Assembly (NCBI GenBank): GCA_945875635.1
Contig: CAMCLD010000006.1
Coordinates: forward strand, 1 to 64,000
DNA length: 64,000 nucleotides
Reading direction: 5' to 3'
Source: an uncultured Prevotella sp.
GTDB taxonomy: Bacteria; Bacteroidota; Bacteroidia; Bacteroidales; Bacteroidaceae
Part shown: positions 36,668 through 45,443 of the stretch, piece after piece
How positions within the stretch are numbered: the first letter of the stretch is position 1
How the letters are laid out: the number at the start of each line of letters is the position of its first letter
The notes under the pieces: generated by a model
Seen by the model: only the letters and a program-made list of their open reading frames with translations
Told to the model about the DNA's origin: nothing
The model's database searches: none
Program-made: the position numbers and the translations under genes

Positions 36668-39600
36668 TATCGATGGAAAAATACCATTGAATGGGGGCAT
36701 TTTCTTTGACGAACTGGTCCATTGCTTGCATTGTGAGTCTATAGTGTCGGCATACAGAATCATGGAAAATAGCATGAGACATGCCATCGATTACAGACTG
36801 AGGGATTCCAGTGTGAGATTCACGGGTGTGTTCTCTATGTTACAGTATCTGTTCAACGAATACAGGCTCTACGAGACAGACAAGAATCTGTGCATTACCT
36901 TGAACAACCTAAGAGGTAAACTGTCAAAGCTTGACCGTTTGTCAAAATCGGGATTAAGTAAATCGTTTCCTTATGACTTGAAATCCCTGTGCATTTTCAT
37001 ATCACTTGTCTATGGCAATGCTCCTATTCCCGATGAGCTGAAAGCTGTCTTTCCATCGGAAGACAACCCAGCCAGGAGACAACAGCGAACCAACGGCAAG
37101 CACGACAACCCTCAATCCATAAGATGTGTTGTGACAGGATGGGACAGCGAGAGAATTTTTGGAGTGGAGGAAGATTCTGGCAGCGACATAGAAATAGACT
37201 ATATCCACAATGACAGCATGTCATATATCGCAGAATGTATAAGCAAAGGTGACATCCTGAGCCTTGTCAGACCAAGATATGAGAACGACGTGCTTTATCC
37301 CGAACTGATAGTGGTCAACCCAGACTTCCTTGTCAACGTCACCACCATAGCAGCATGTTTTGAGGATTATGGCATATTCCCCATGGCAAGTGTATTGAAC
37401 AAGATTAAGCCACGGAACATTTCATCCGACATCCTTCTGGGAAATTTTGCTGGTCAGCTCCTTGACGAGTTCATATACGACAATGACACGCCTTATAACG
37501 ACAGCATAAGGAATTTCTTCAGAGAAAACATAATGGCAATCCTTACATGTGACGGGCTTGACACATTCCATGAGAGAGCAATGGAACAGAAAGGCAATAT
37601 AAGCCATATCATCAGGGATGTGTTTCCAAAGGAAATAAATGACAGTTTCAAATCGGACAGGACCATCCTTGAACCCTCGTTCATCTCGCCCATCCTTGGC
37701 ATTCAGGGACGTATGGACTGGCTTGACATGAGCTATAGGATTGTCGTAGAACAGAAAGCCGGAAAGGCACAATATAGAAGAGGTGTGGCGGAAGGTGTCT
37801 TTACAAAGCATAAGGAAAGCCATTACATACAGGTTCAGCTGTACAGGGCTTTGCTGCATTACGGCATGGTGCACATCAACAATGAGAACATTTACTCTTT
37901 CCTGCTTTATTCAAAATACAGAGACGGGCTTGTTCATGTAGCAACTGCCCCGAAAGCCATAGCCAAAGCCATAGAGGTGAGAAACAAAATTTCCTGCATG
38001 GAACTGTCATTCGGGAAAGATGGGTACGCATTCCTTTCAACGATAAAGGCACAGGACATATACCCAAAGGCACAGGGATTATTATGGGAGAAATATGTTT
38101 GCCCTCAGACAGAAAAATTACTTGCGCCCATAAGAAATGCCAGTTTAGTAGAAAGAGAATACTACTTGAGGTTCATGAAGTTTGTCTCAACGGAACACAT
38201 CCTATCAAAACTGGGAAACAGGGAAAAAGAAATGTCTGGGTTCGCATCGGTATGGAACAGCACTCTTCAAGAGAAGAGAGAGGCTGGGTGCATATACGAA
38301 AGACTAGGCATCATCATTCCTGACACAGATGGGAAGTCAATAGAGAAAGTGACCTTAAGATTCGGAAAAAAAATTGACAATGACAGTAGTGACTTCCGCA
38401 TCGGGGACATAGTCATGTTCTATCCATACAGAAAGAAATCCAATCCTGATGCCACCAACACCATTCTGTTCCGAGGCTCGATATCCGCCATTGGTACAGG
38501 CAGCATGGACATAACACTACGACATCCCCAGACAGACAGGAAGGTGTTTATGGAGGAGGACTCTTTCTGGGCTGTGGAACATGACTGCATGGACTCTCTC
38601 ACAAGCTCTCTGTACGGCGGATTATACTTGTTCCTGACAACAGACAAGAGGCGCAGGGACTTGCTGCTCTGCCAAAGGAAACCGGAAACTGACAAAAAGG
38701 CTGTACTTAAAGGAGACTATGGTTCGGAAGAGTTCAACACCGTCACATTGAAGGCAAAACAGGCAAAAGACATATTTATTATTATAGGACCGCCCGGAAC
38801 AGGAAAGACATCCCATGGTATGCTTAACATTGTCAAGGAACATCTGCTTTACGATGGCAGCAATATCCTGCTTACTGCCTATACCAACAGGGCAGTGGAT
38901 GAGATATGTGGCAAACTGAAAGAAAACGGCATTGAATTCATGAGGATTGGCTCAGAGAACGTATGTGCGCCCGAATACAGAGACAGTATGCTTAGAAAGA
39001 GGATGGAATGTGTCTCAAACATCAATGAGGCAAGAATAGTCTTCCAACAGACAAGGGTTATTTGCGCCACTACATCTTCTTTAAGCTCACATCCGGAGTT
39101 GTTCAGAATAAAGCATTTCGACATTGCCGTCATAGACGAGGCTTCACAGATTCTGGAACCTCAGATTGTCGGCATCCTCTGCTCCATGAACAGAAATGGT
39201 GACGGACTTGGCATATCAAAATTCGTAATGATTGGTGATGAGAAACAGTTGCCTGCCGTTGTACAGCAAAGTGCAAAGGAGTCGATTGTCAATGAGAAAG
39301 TTCTTAGAGACATAGGTCTTGTGGATTGCCGTCTCTCTTTCTTTGAAAGAATGCTAAGATGGCTGAGAACTGTCAACAAGGAATGCATCCATCAACTGAC
39401 AAGCCAGGGCAGGATGCATCCCGACATTGCTGACTTTCCTAACATGGCATTCTATTACAACATGCTAAAGCCTGTACCTGTTGAGCATCAGTTAGAGAAG
39501 ACAGAGCAATGCAATGATACGGATAATGGTATTGAGCAAATACTCACGGCAAAGAGAATGGTGTTTGTAAACAGCCACAGGAACCTGTCACACAACAATC

Positions 39601-40154
39601 CATTTGATGGTGCCCAGAATGGCAACAGGAACAGGAATGAAACCTGCAACGTGAATCCCACAGAGGCTGGAATGATAGCAGCCACTGTCGTTCAAGCCTA
39701 CAAAATGGAACGCCACTCATTCAGTCCCCTCACCTCGATAGGTGTCATTGTTCCATACCGCAACCAGATAACGGAAATCAGGAACAAGATAGACGAATAT
39801 GGAATCAAATGCCTGCATGACATCACCATAGATACGGTGGAAAGATTCCAAGGCAGTCAGAGAGACATTATTATATACGGATTTACCGTTAGCACTCCTT
39901 ACCAGCTCCTGTTCCTTGAATCGACACAGTATGTTGATCGTCTTAATACCGATGGAAAAGGTATAGTCATTGACAGGAAACTAAATGTTGCTATGACAAG
40001 AGCAAGAAAGAGACTTGTAATAATAGGTGACAGGGGTATTCTTAATAGGAATATTGTGTTCAAGGGACTTATCGACTATGCCGTTGAGCATGGAAGCATG
40101 GTTGACGTGTCACCTGATGACTATATCGAAGGAAGATTCAGCATTAATACTTAA
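36627..40154 (+). CDS. Dna2-like nuclease-helicase (PD-(D/E)XK plus SF1)
   Basis: A 1175-residue fusion. The middle region has a RecB/Dna2-like PD-(D/E)XK nuclease: GRMDWLD (about 360), VVEQKAG (about 373-379) and the trailing QVQLYRALL (about 400) fit the D, ExK and QxxxY pattern. The C-terminal half is a superfamily 1 helicase of the UPF1/Dna2 type: Walker A GPPGTGKT (about 721), Ia AYTNRAVDEI, Walker B AVIDEAS (about 835), III GDEKQLPAV, V ERFQGSQRD (about 1073), VI NVAMTRARKR (about 1121). The CxxC pattern of the Dna2/AddB iron-sulphur cluster is not obvious. The protein should process DNA or RNA ends. The gene overlaps the previous one by 41 bases; later ATGs at 36648 or 36657 are possible starts. 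Confidence 0.88.
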   Translation: MEKRDTDMEGMDDSIDGKIPLNGGIFFDELVHCLHCESIVSAYRIMENSMRHAIDYRLRDSSVRFTGVFSMLQYLFNEYRLYETDKNLCITLNNLRGKLSKLDRLSKSGLSKSFPYDLKSLCIFISLVYGNAPIPDELKAVFPSEDNPARRQQRTNGKHDNPQSIRCVVTGWDSERIFGVEEDSGSDIEIDYIHNDSMSYIAECISKGDILSLVRPRYENDVLYPELIVVNPDFLVNVTTIAACFEDYGIFPMASVLNKIKPRNISSDILLGNFAGQLLDEFIYDNDTPYNDSIRNFFRENIMAILTCDGLDTFHERAMEQKGNISHIIRDVFPKEINDSFKSDRTILEPSFISPILGIQGRMDWLDMSYRIVVEQKAGKAQYRRGVAEGVFTKHKESHYIQVQLYRALLHYGMVHINNENIYSFLLYSKYRDGLVHVATAPKAIAKAIEVRNKISCMELSFGKDGYAFLSTIKAQDIYPKAQGLLWEKYVCPQTEKLLAPIRNASLVEREYYLRFMKFVSTEHILSKLGNREKEMSGFASVWNSTLQEKREAGCIYERLGIIIPDTDGKSIEKVTLRFGKKIDNDSSDFRIGDIVMFYPYRKKSNPDATNTILFRGSISAIGTGSMDITLRHPQTDRKVFMEEDSFWAVEHDCMDSLTSSLYGGLYLFLTTDKRRRDLLLCQRKPETDKKAVLKGDYGSEEFNTVTLKAKQAKDIFIIIGPPGTGKTSHGMLNIVKEHLLYDGSNILLTAYTNRAVDEICGKLKENGIEFMRIGSENVCAPEYRDSMLRKRMECVSNINEARIVFQQTRVICATTSSLSSHPELFRIKHFDIAVIDEASQILEPQIVGILCSMNRNGDGLGISKFVMIGDEKQLPAVVQQSAKESIVNEKVLRDIGLVDCRLSFFERMLRWLRTVNKECIHQLTSQGRMHPDIADFPNMAFYYNMLKPVPVEHQLEKTEQCNDTDNGIEQILTAKRMVFVNSHRNLSHNNPFDGAQNGNRNRNETCNVNPTEAGMIAATVVQAYKMERHSFSPLTSIGVIVPYRNQITEIRNKIDEYGIKCLHDITIDTVERFQGSQRDIIIYGFTVSTPYQLLFLESTQYVDRLNTDGKGIVIDRKLNVAMTRARKRLVIIGDRGILNRNIVFKGLIDYAVEHGSMVDVSPDDYIEGRFSINT

Positions 40155-40372
40155 TTAAAGTTTCGCAAGTTAAAACTTGCTCAAAGTTAACAAGTTGACA
40201 AGTCAACAAGTTTTTAGTTGTTCTGGTCATTGACAAATTCAAACAAGAAGAGTAGCAACTTGTTGACTTGTCAACTCGTTAACTGACAGCATGTCGAAGA
40301 CATACGAACCAACGGTCACGGGCCGAAGGGAAAAGGAGTTCCCTTGAGCTTTGCGAAAAAACTTTAATTAAG
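40150..40372. repeat. Nested inverted-repeat element between convergent genes
   Basis: Outer ends: TTAATTAAAGTTTCGCAAG (from 40151) pairs imperfectly with CTTTGCGAAAAAACTTTAAT (from 40349). Inside, 40185-40212 and 40257-40284 are 28-base inverted repeats with one mismatch and a 44-base loop. It lies between the helicase and pectate lyase stop codons and could act as a two-way terminator or be a small non-autonomous element (MITE-like). Confidence 0.8.
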
Positions 40373-40379
40373 AATACTA

Positions 40380-42584
40380 CTATCTGTTTATGAACGTCTT
40401 GCCGTTTCTGATAACCAAACCCTTATATGAGTTTCCTACACGCTGTCCGGCTATGTTATACATGACATTGTCATTTGCTGGCATAGCTATTCCATGTATC
40501 TCGTCCGTGCTTCCTAATGTTTCACAGTTTAGGGTTATTGACAACACAACCTGCTTTCCAGCCGGAGTAAAGGTCAAAGTACCAGTTACATTGTCCAATG
40601 GTATGGTATGGCTGACTACGAGATGGTTGCCGGCACTGTCCTTCTTTGGGAATACATAGTCTGTTTCTCCGAACGTTGTTCCGTTAAGCTCACTTATATA
40701 GCTATCTACATCGGCATAGTTGTCGTAGCCCTTGAAGACAATCTCCTTGACTGCAATATTTTCCGGGATGTTAATGGTGTATTGCACACCGGCAGAATAT
40801 TTCACGCCATTCTCCTTGCCAGAACCATACGACTTGCTTTTGGCATTGGTAATGGTAACATCGTAGTCTGAGGTGTTGAATGCATAAGAAGCTGACGTGT
40901 TTTCTGAAGACACGTTGGTTGTAGCATCAAGAACAAGAGAAATGGACTCACCGGCAGGAACATCCGGTTTCTCTACAGTATTCAGTTCAGGCCAATACTC
41001 CTCGTAGTTTGCCTCACCATCTTCACAGCCACCTTTCATTATATCCTCTACAAGACTGTTTGCATACATTTCGATGTTGGTATAATAGCCTTTGGGGTCG
41101 AGAGTGTATTTCAATGCGTCTGAAGCATCCTCAGGATTCAGTCCCCAAAGAGTTTCCCAATCGTCAGGCATACCGTCGCCATCAGTGTCGTAGCCTTCCT
41201 GCCATTCGCCTGTACCGAAATTAGATTCCGTGTATCCTTTTACATCTGCTACGACATCCACGATGCCTTTCTTACCTGTCACGGAACCAGTGTATGTTGC
41301 TGTGCCGTTGGTGGCTTCTTTCACATAACGTGCGTCAACCTCGTCCCTGTCATAGGATGCGCCCGCATAAGCCAGCACCTTGTCGAAAGCCATGTCTGCC
41401 GTATGGGTAGTAACAAATCCCTTGGGTGCCTCTTCGTCCATTTTTATCTGGACATACCTTACTCCGTTTGACGTTATGCTCGGCACATCATCAGGATACA
41501 TATTGTTGGCATCCTTGGAATAGACAAGGCCTCCTTCTTTCAGCACACCACTATCGTATGAGATGCCATCCCAGTCTCTGTTAGCTTTCTTTACGCCATC
41601 CGTTGTCAGAGTTGTGTTGCCTGATACATAGTAACGGCTTGTCATGCCATAGTATTCTGGATGTGAGGAATCTGAATTGCCGCTTGCCGATACAGTCACT
41701 ATTGTCAGTCGCTCCTGATTGCCACTTCCACATGGTCCTGCCTTATAGAAATTATTTACCATGTTAATCTGACCTCCACCGGGACCTCCATAGCATGTAC
41801 CCTGTGCGTTATACATCACACAGTTGCGGAAATCGACATTCTCTGCCTGTGTAGGATTCTCCCAGTTATAAGTGGAGTAGTCATAGTTATTGGTAAAACC
41901 CTGCCAGTCATAGCGTGCTCCATTGAAACGCGGACCGCGATTGGCAACATGTGCTATCATGTTATGATGGAAACTGGCAAGCTTGCCACCCCATATACCT
42001 CCATATCCGTGTGCACCTTTATCGTGACCAGCGTTAGTAAGGCTTTCTGCTATCGTACACCATTGCATGGTGAAGTTGTTGTTGTCGTAGAATGAAGCAA
42101 CCTCATCGATACTCCATGAGAAAGAGCAATGGTCTATCATGATGCCTGTCTTCTGTTTCTGTGTTGAAGCATCGGCTCCATCGTTGACATTGCGCTCCTG
42201 TCCTCTTCTGAACCTGATAAAGCGTATGATATTGTTGGCACCTGGATTGACGGTATAGTAACGGAGTGTTATACCTGGCGACGGGGCTGTCTGTCCAAGA
42301 ATGGTTGTATTCTCTCCAATGGTAATGTCAGAATTCAACGCTATGACACCTGCAACATCAAAAACAATAATTTTCTTTGAATTGCCAGACACAGCAGAGC
42401 GGAACGAGCCGTCACCTTTATCGTTCAGGTTGGTGACATGTCTTATTTCACCACCTCGTCCTCCTGTTACAAAACGTCCATGTCCTTCTGCTCCCGGAAA
42501 AGCAGGTGCTGATTCGAACTGTGCATACATAGCTGTGTTTGCAGCAGTTATTAGCATTAGCAATGCAAGTAGTTTTCTTTTCAT
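40380..42584 (-). CDS. Secreted pectate lyase-like protein with sorting tail
   Basis: A 734-residue exported polysaccharide lyase. After a signal peptide (cut near MYAQ, residue 22) comes a right-handed beta-helix pectate lyase domain of the PL1 type: AFPGAEGHGRFVTGGRGG, ITIGENTTILGQTAPSPG, FIRFRRGQE and DHCSFSWSIDE are characteristic of the Bacteroidetes subgroup. A Ca-binding-like segment (DTDGDGMPDDWE, about 465) resembles thrombospondin type 3/dockerin-like loops. A further beta-sandwich domain (about 560-690) may bind carbohydrate. The C-terminus (YNIAGQRV to NGKTFINR) is a presumed sorting tail shared with two other proteins here. It would cleave homogalacturonan or a similar polymer by beta-elimination. 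The promoter is at 42625. Confidence 0.87.
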   Translation of the reverse strand: MKRKLLALLMLITAANTAMYAQFESAPAFPGAEGHGRFVTGGRGGEIRHVTNLNDKGDGSFRSAVSGNSKKIIVFDVAGVIALNSDITIGENTTILGQTAPSPGITLRYYTVNPGANNIIRFIRFRRGQERNVNDGADASTQKQKTGIMIDHCSFSWSIDEVASFYDNNNFTMQWCTIAESLTNAGHDKGAHGYGGIWGGKLASFHHNMIAHVANRGPRFNGARYDWQGFTNNYDYSTYNWENPTQAENVDFRNCVMYNAQGTCYGGPGGGQINMVNNFYKAGPCGSGNQERLTIVTVSASGNSDSSHPEYYGMTSRYYVSGNTTLTTDGVKKANRDWDGISYDSGVLKEGGLVYSKDANNMYPDDVPSITSNGVRYVQIKMDEEAPKGFVTTHTADMAFDKVLAYAGASYDRDEVDARYVKEATNGTATYTGSVTGKKGIVDVVADVKGYTESNFGTGEWQEGYDTDGDGMPDDWETLWGLNPEDASDALKYTLDPKGYYTNIEMYANSLVEDIMKGGCEDGEANYEEYWPELNTVEKPDVPAGESISLVLDATTNVSSENTSASYAFNTSDYDVTITNAKSKSYGSGKENGVKYSAGVQYTINIPENIAVKEIVFKGYDNYADVDSYISELNGTTFGETDYVFPKKDSAGNHLVVSHTIPLDNVTGTLTFTPAGKQVVLSITLNCETLGSTDEIHGIAMPANDNVMYNIAGQRVGNSYKGLVIRNGKTFINR

Positions 42585-42624
42585 AAAAAAATGTTTTATA
42601 GATATAGTCTTTAGTATTATGATG

Positions 42625-42632
42625 CAAAGTTA
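42625..42632 (-). promoter_or_regulatory. Candidate -7 box of the pectate lyase gene
   Basis: TAACTTTG on the minus strand, 41 bases before the start codon; no clear -33 box. This implies that the lyase is transcribed separately from the translation operon upstream. Confidence 0.55.
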
Positions 42633-42722
42633 CTAATTTCCATTAAGAAAACAGTGATAAGAGTAAAAAAAATATTGTCTAACTCAAATCGCTCAATAGA
42701 TTTAGGTTATAGAGAAATAATA

Positions 42723-42770
42723 GAAAAAAAAAGAAATCGAGGTTCATACAACTTGTGTACGAACCTCGAT
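42723..42770 (-). terminator. Rho-independent terminator of infC-rpmI-rplT
   Basis: On the minus strand a 15-base stem (ATCGAGGTTCGTACA with TGTATGAACCTCGAT, one G-T) is followed by TTCTTTTTTTTTCT. It lies about 70 bases past the rplT stop codon. Confidence 0.9.
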
Positions 42771-42841
42771 TATGTTGTTTTTCAGTGGGATGTTATCAAC
42801 CCACTACATCGTGTCCCATGCGGGATGACTGAAGAATGAGT

Positions 42842-43186
42842 CTATTTAACCTTGTCAACGATAGCCTTGAAAGCCTCTGGGTTGTTGACAGCAAGGTCAG
42901 CCAGCACTTTACGGTTCAGGTCGATGCCTGCCTTGTGCAAAGCTCCCATAAGCTGTGAATAGCTCATACCCTCGAGACGAGCAGCTGCGTTTATACGCTG
43001 AATCCACAGAGCGCGGAAAGCGTGTTTCTTGTTCTTACGGTCACGATAAGCATAAGTCAAACCCTTTTCCCAAGTGTTCTTAGCTACCGTCCAGACGTTC
43101 TTTCTTGCTCCAAAGTAACCCTTGGTTAGCTTCAGAATTCTTTTTCTTCTTGCTTTTGATGCAACGTGATTTACTGATCTTGGCAT
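42842..43186 (-). CDS. rplT: 50S ribosomal protein L20
   Basis: L20 binds 23S rRNA early in assembly of the large subunit. The 114-residue product has the family features: [22 protein letters not shown] at the start and [21 protein letters not shown] in the middle. It lies last in the translation operon infC-rpmI-rplT. In other bacteria L20 represses this operon through the mRNA; no such leader is evident here because the infC leader is very short. Confidence 0.98.
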   Translation of the reverse strand: MPRSVNHVASKARRKRILKLTKGYFGARKNVWTVAKNTWEKGLTYAYRDRKNKKHAFRALWIQRINAAARLEGMSYSQLMGALHKAGIDLNRKVLADLAVNNPEAFKAIVDKVK

Positions 43187-43218
43187 AGTTTTGTTTCTTT
43201 TTTATGTTTGACTAATGT

Positions 43219-43416
43219 TTAACGTAGGCAAAGCAAGTCGCGTACCTGCTTAAGGTTTGAACTATCCACGATTGTATCGTGAACGAGATTTCTCTTCTGC
43301 TTCTTTGTCTTCTTAGTCAGAATGTGACTGTGGTAAGCATGATGTCTTTTAATCTTACCTGTTCCGGTGAAACGGAATCTTTTCTTCGCACCGGAGTTTG
43401 TCTTTACTTTTGGCAT
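43219..43416 (-). CDS. rpmI: 50S ribosomal protein L35
   Basis: A 65-residue basic protein of the large ribosomal subunit. The family start [20 protein letters not shown] is complete, followed by the [20 protein letters not shown] stretch. Spacing to rplT is 32 bases. Confidence 0.98.
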   Translation of the reverse strand: MPKVKTNSGAKKRFRFTGTGKIKRHHAYHSHILTKKTKKQKRNLVHDTIVDSSNLKQVRDLLCLR

Positions 43417-43489
43417 TGTTTTGTTGAATTAATAATTATACATTAAGGCGGCAACGCATATACCGGGCGTTACGCGCCACTTGGAAATT

Positions 43490-44173
43490 CTATTCTTCTG
43501 TCAGTTTTTTCAGAGCATCGGCTCCATTTATTGCATTTGCGAACAAGCCTCCGTCTCTTGGTGCTTCTTCCTGCTGCATTTCCTTATCGGCTTGCTTCCT
43601 TGCTGCTTCGGCAGCGAGCTTGTCTCGCTTCTGCTGACTCTGCTTTGCAACACCGGCTTTCTTAGGAGCTATGAAGAGGAACATCTTCTTGCCCTCAAGT
43701 CGTGGCAGTTGCTCTACCTTGCCAAAGTCCTCAAGGTCGGCTGCAAAACGAAGCAGCAACACTTCACCCTGTTCCTTGAAAAGGATTGAACGTCCCTTGA
43801 AGAATACATAGGCTCTCACCTTATTGCCTTCCTCAAGAAATTCCTTGGCATGCTTGAGCTTGAACTGGTAGTCATGGTCGTCAGTCTGAGGACCGAACCT
43901 TATCTCCTTGACTTCTTGCTTTACCTGCTTCTGCTTAAGCTCCTTCTGACGTTTCTTCTGCTGATAGAGGAACTTTGAGTAGTCGATAAGACGACAAACC
44001 GGAGGTTGTGCATTTGGTGAAATCTCAACAAGGTCAACGCCTTGCTGGCGTGCTAAATCCAAGGCTTTGCGTGTAGGCATCACCTCTGCTCCATCTTCGC
44101 TTACAACTCTGACTTCCCTGACGCGAATCTGCTCATTCACGCGGTACTGGTTTTTCATTTTGTCATTTTTCAT
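43490..44173 (-). CDS. infC: Translation initiation factor IF-3
   Basis: IF-3 binds the 30S subunit and checks start-codon and initiator-tRNA pairing. The N-domain ([39 protein letters not shown]) and C-domain ([32 protein letters not shown]) are complete. The ORF track starts at TTG 44176; the next codon is ATG (44173) and is preferred, giving 227 residues. A C-terminal extension of about 45 residues (from [11 protein letters not shown]) is rich in glutamine, lysine and alanine and is longer than in Escherichia coli. thrS, often next to infC, is not present here. Confidence 0.97.
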   Translation of the reverse strand: MKNDKMKNQYRVNEQIRVREVRVVSEDGAEVMPTRKALDLARQQGVDLVEISPNAQPPVCRLIDYSKFLYQQKKRQKELKQKQVKQEVKEIRFGPQTDDHDYQFKLKHAKEFLEEGNKVRAYVFFKGRSILFKEQGEVLLLRFAADLEDFGKVEQLPRLEGKKMFLFIAPKKAGVAKQSQQKRDKLAAEAARKQADKEMQQEEAPRDGGLFANAINGADALKKLTEE

Positions 44174-44210
44174 CAACTATCTTTAGTTCTCTATTTTTGC
44201 TAAACGGCTG

Positions 44211-44241
44211 CAAAGTTACTACTTTTAACGCAACTTACAAA
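44211..44241 (-). promoter_or_regulatory. Promoter of infC-rpmI-rplT
   Basis: On the minus strand TTTG (44238-44241) and TAACTTTG (44211-44218) are 19 bases apart, matching both consensus boxes. The leader would be only about 30 bases. Confidence 0.75.
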
Positions 44242-44352
44242 ATTTTCTTGCCTGTTTTTTTCGCTATAAGTCATAAGTTTAACGTGAGTTCTACGAATTA
44301 TGCCATTTTGAGTCCCTGTTAACCTTAATTACTCATGCCGAGCATACAAAAG

Positions 44353-44381
44353 AAGGAGACTGGGGTTGTCCCAGTCTCCTT
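44353..44381 (-). terminator. Terminator of the SusC/SusD operon
   Basis: A perfect 12-base stem (AAGGAGACTGGG / CCCAGTCTCCTT) with a 5-base loop is followed on the minus strand by CTTCTTTTGTAT. It lies 59 bases behind the surface protein gene. Confidence 0.75.
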
Positions 44382-44439
44382 GAAATAGTCTTGTTATTTA
44401 AGTATCGCAAGCATGAGACATGCGATATTTAAAGGCATC

Positions 44440-45363
44440 TTACTTGTTGATGAACTTTCTGCCATTCTGGATGCATACGCCCTTGTAAGACTTGTTTACC
44501 TGCTGACCAGCGAGGTTGTAGATAGGAGCGTTTACATTTGTCTTCTCAGCAGTTACGCTCTGGATAGCATCTGTTCCGAAGTTGAATGTGATGTTCTCGA
44601 AACCAGCAGCCTTGTTATCAGCAATACCGTAGATAAGGATACGGAGAGTAACCTCAAATACATTTGATGGGAAATCAGCTGGTTTTGCAATTGTTACATG
44701 TGAAGAGTAGTTAGGTGTCTGGTTTGTTGAAGTCGCACCCTTAGAAGCGTCCTCACGTGATGGCTGATATCCAGGAATCTGGTCACCTGTACCATTACCC
44801 TCTTTCCAGCTCTCATAATTGTCACCGAATGTAGCTGCAACCTCTTTGTTTATGAGCCAATCAGACTCATATTCACCGTCATCACCATTAGCAAGAAGCT
44901 TAACATTGATTCTTACTGCATCTGTACCGTAACGCCAAGCATCAAACTTTACGTTTGCAAATTCAAGAAACTTTGTTTGGTCATTCTCAGTGACTTTGAA
45001 GTCGATATACTGGTTGCTAGCTACGGCATCTTCGATAGTCTTTGGGGGTACATCAGTGCCGTTCGCAACATTTGGAACCCACTTAACGATACCTACTCCT
45101 GGCTCAGGATATTCAAACGCTGTTCCTGATGGGTCTTTGCATGTTCCCTGAACTGTCATGGTTGTACTTGGGTCCTTGATACCAGATCCACAAACAGGAT
45201 TATCACCAGTAATAGTAGTTGAACCAGACACTACGGCTGAGATGTCAATTGAGGTTGCGGTCTTCTTGTCGGCTGTTGTTCCGTGGCAAGGATAAACAAC
45301 AGTCTGTGCACTTGCAGCAACACTAACGAGCATAGCTGCGCAGAAAAGTAAATTTTTCTTCAT
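44440..45363 (-). CDS. Exported protein of a SusCD locus with sorting tail
   Basis: A 307-residue protein of unknown fold, starting at the ATG before MKKNLLFCAAMLVSVAASAQ, a clear signal peptide. The upstream 18 codons of the ORF track lie before this peptide and are rejected. The body is rich in Thr, Asn, Asp and Gly, as is usual for surface glycan-binding proteins, with an internal low-complexity stretch (about 190-225). The C-terminus (PIYNLAGQQV to NGRKFINK) matches the tail of the pectate lyase. Third gene of the unit after SusC and SusD, the position where many loci encode an extra glycan-binding protein, so that role is likely (inference). Confidence 0.75.
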   Translation of the reverse strand: MKKNLLFCAAMLVSVAASAQTVVYPCHGTTADKKTATSIDISAVVSGSTTITGDNPVCGSGIKDPSTTMTVQGTCKDPSGTAFEYPEPGVGIVKWVPNVANGTDVPPKTIEDAVASNQYIDFKVTENDQTKFLEFANVKFDAWRYGTDAVRINVKLLANGDDGEYESDWLINKEVAATFGDNYESWKEGNGTGDQIPGYQPSREDASKGATSTNQTPNYSSHVTIAKPADFPSNVFEVTLRILIYGIADNKAAGFENITFNFGTDAIQSVTAEKTNVNAPIYNLAGQQVNKSYKGVCIQNGRKFINK

Positions 45364-45443
45364 TTTTGTAAAAGTTTTAGTGGTTAAAAATTTGAATTCT
45401 ATATCTGCGGCTGGCATAACGTCAGCCGCAGATGTTAAGTTTT

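Noticed and set aside
36627-40154. Defence island around the nuclease-helicase
   Set aside because: No other defence gene, integrase or tRNA next to it; neighbours look like housekeeping genes, so a defence role is only a possibility.
44174-44176. TTG as infC start
   Set aside because: IF-3 genes often use rare start codons, but an ATG directly follows and makes the same protein less one residue, so there is no reason to prefer TTG.
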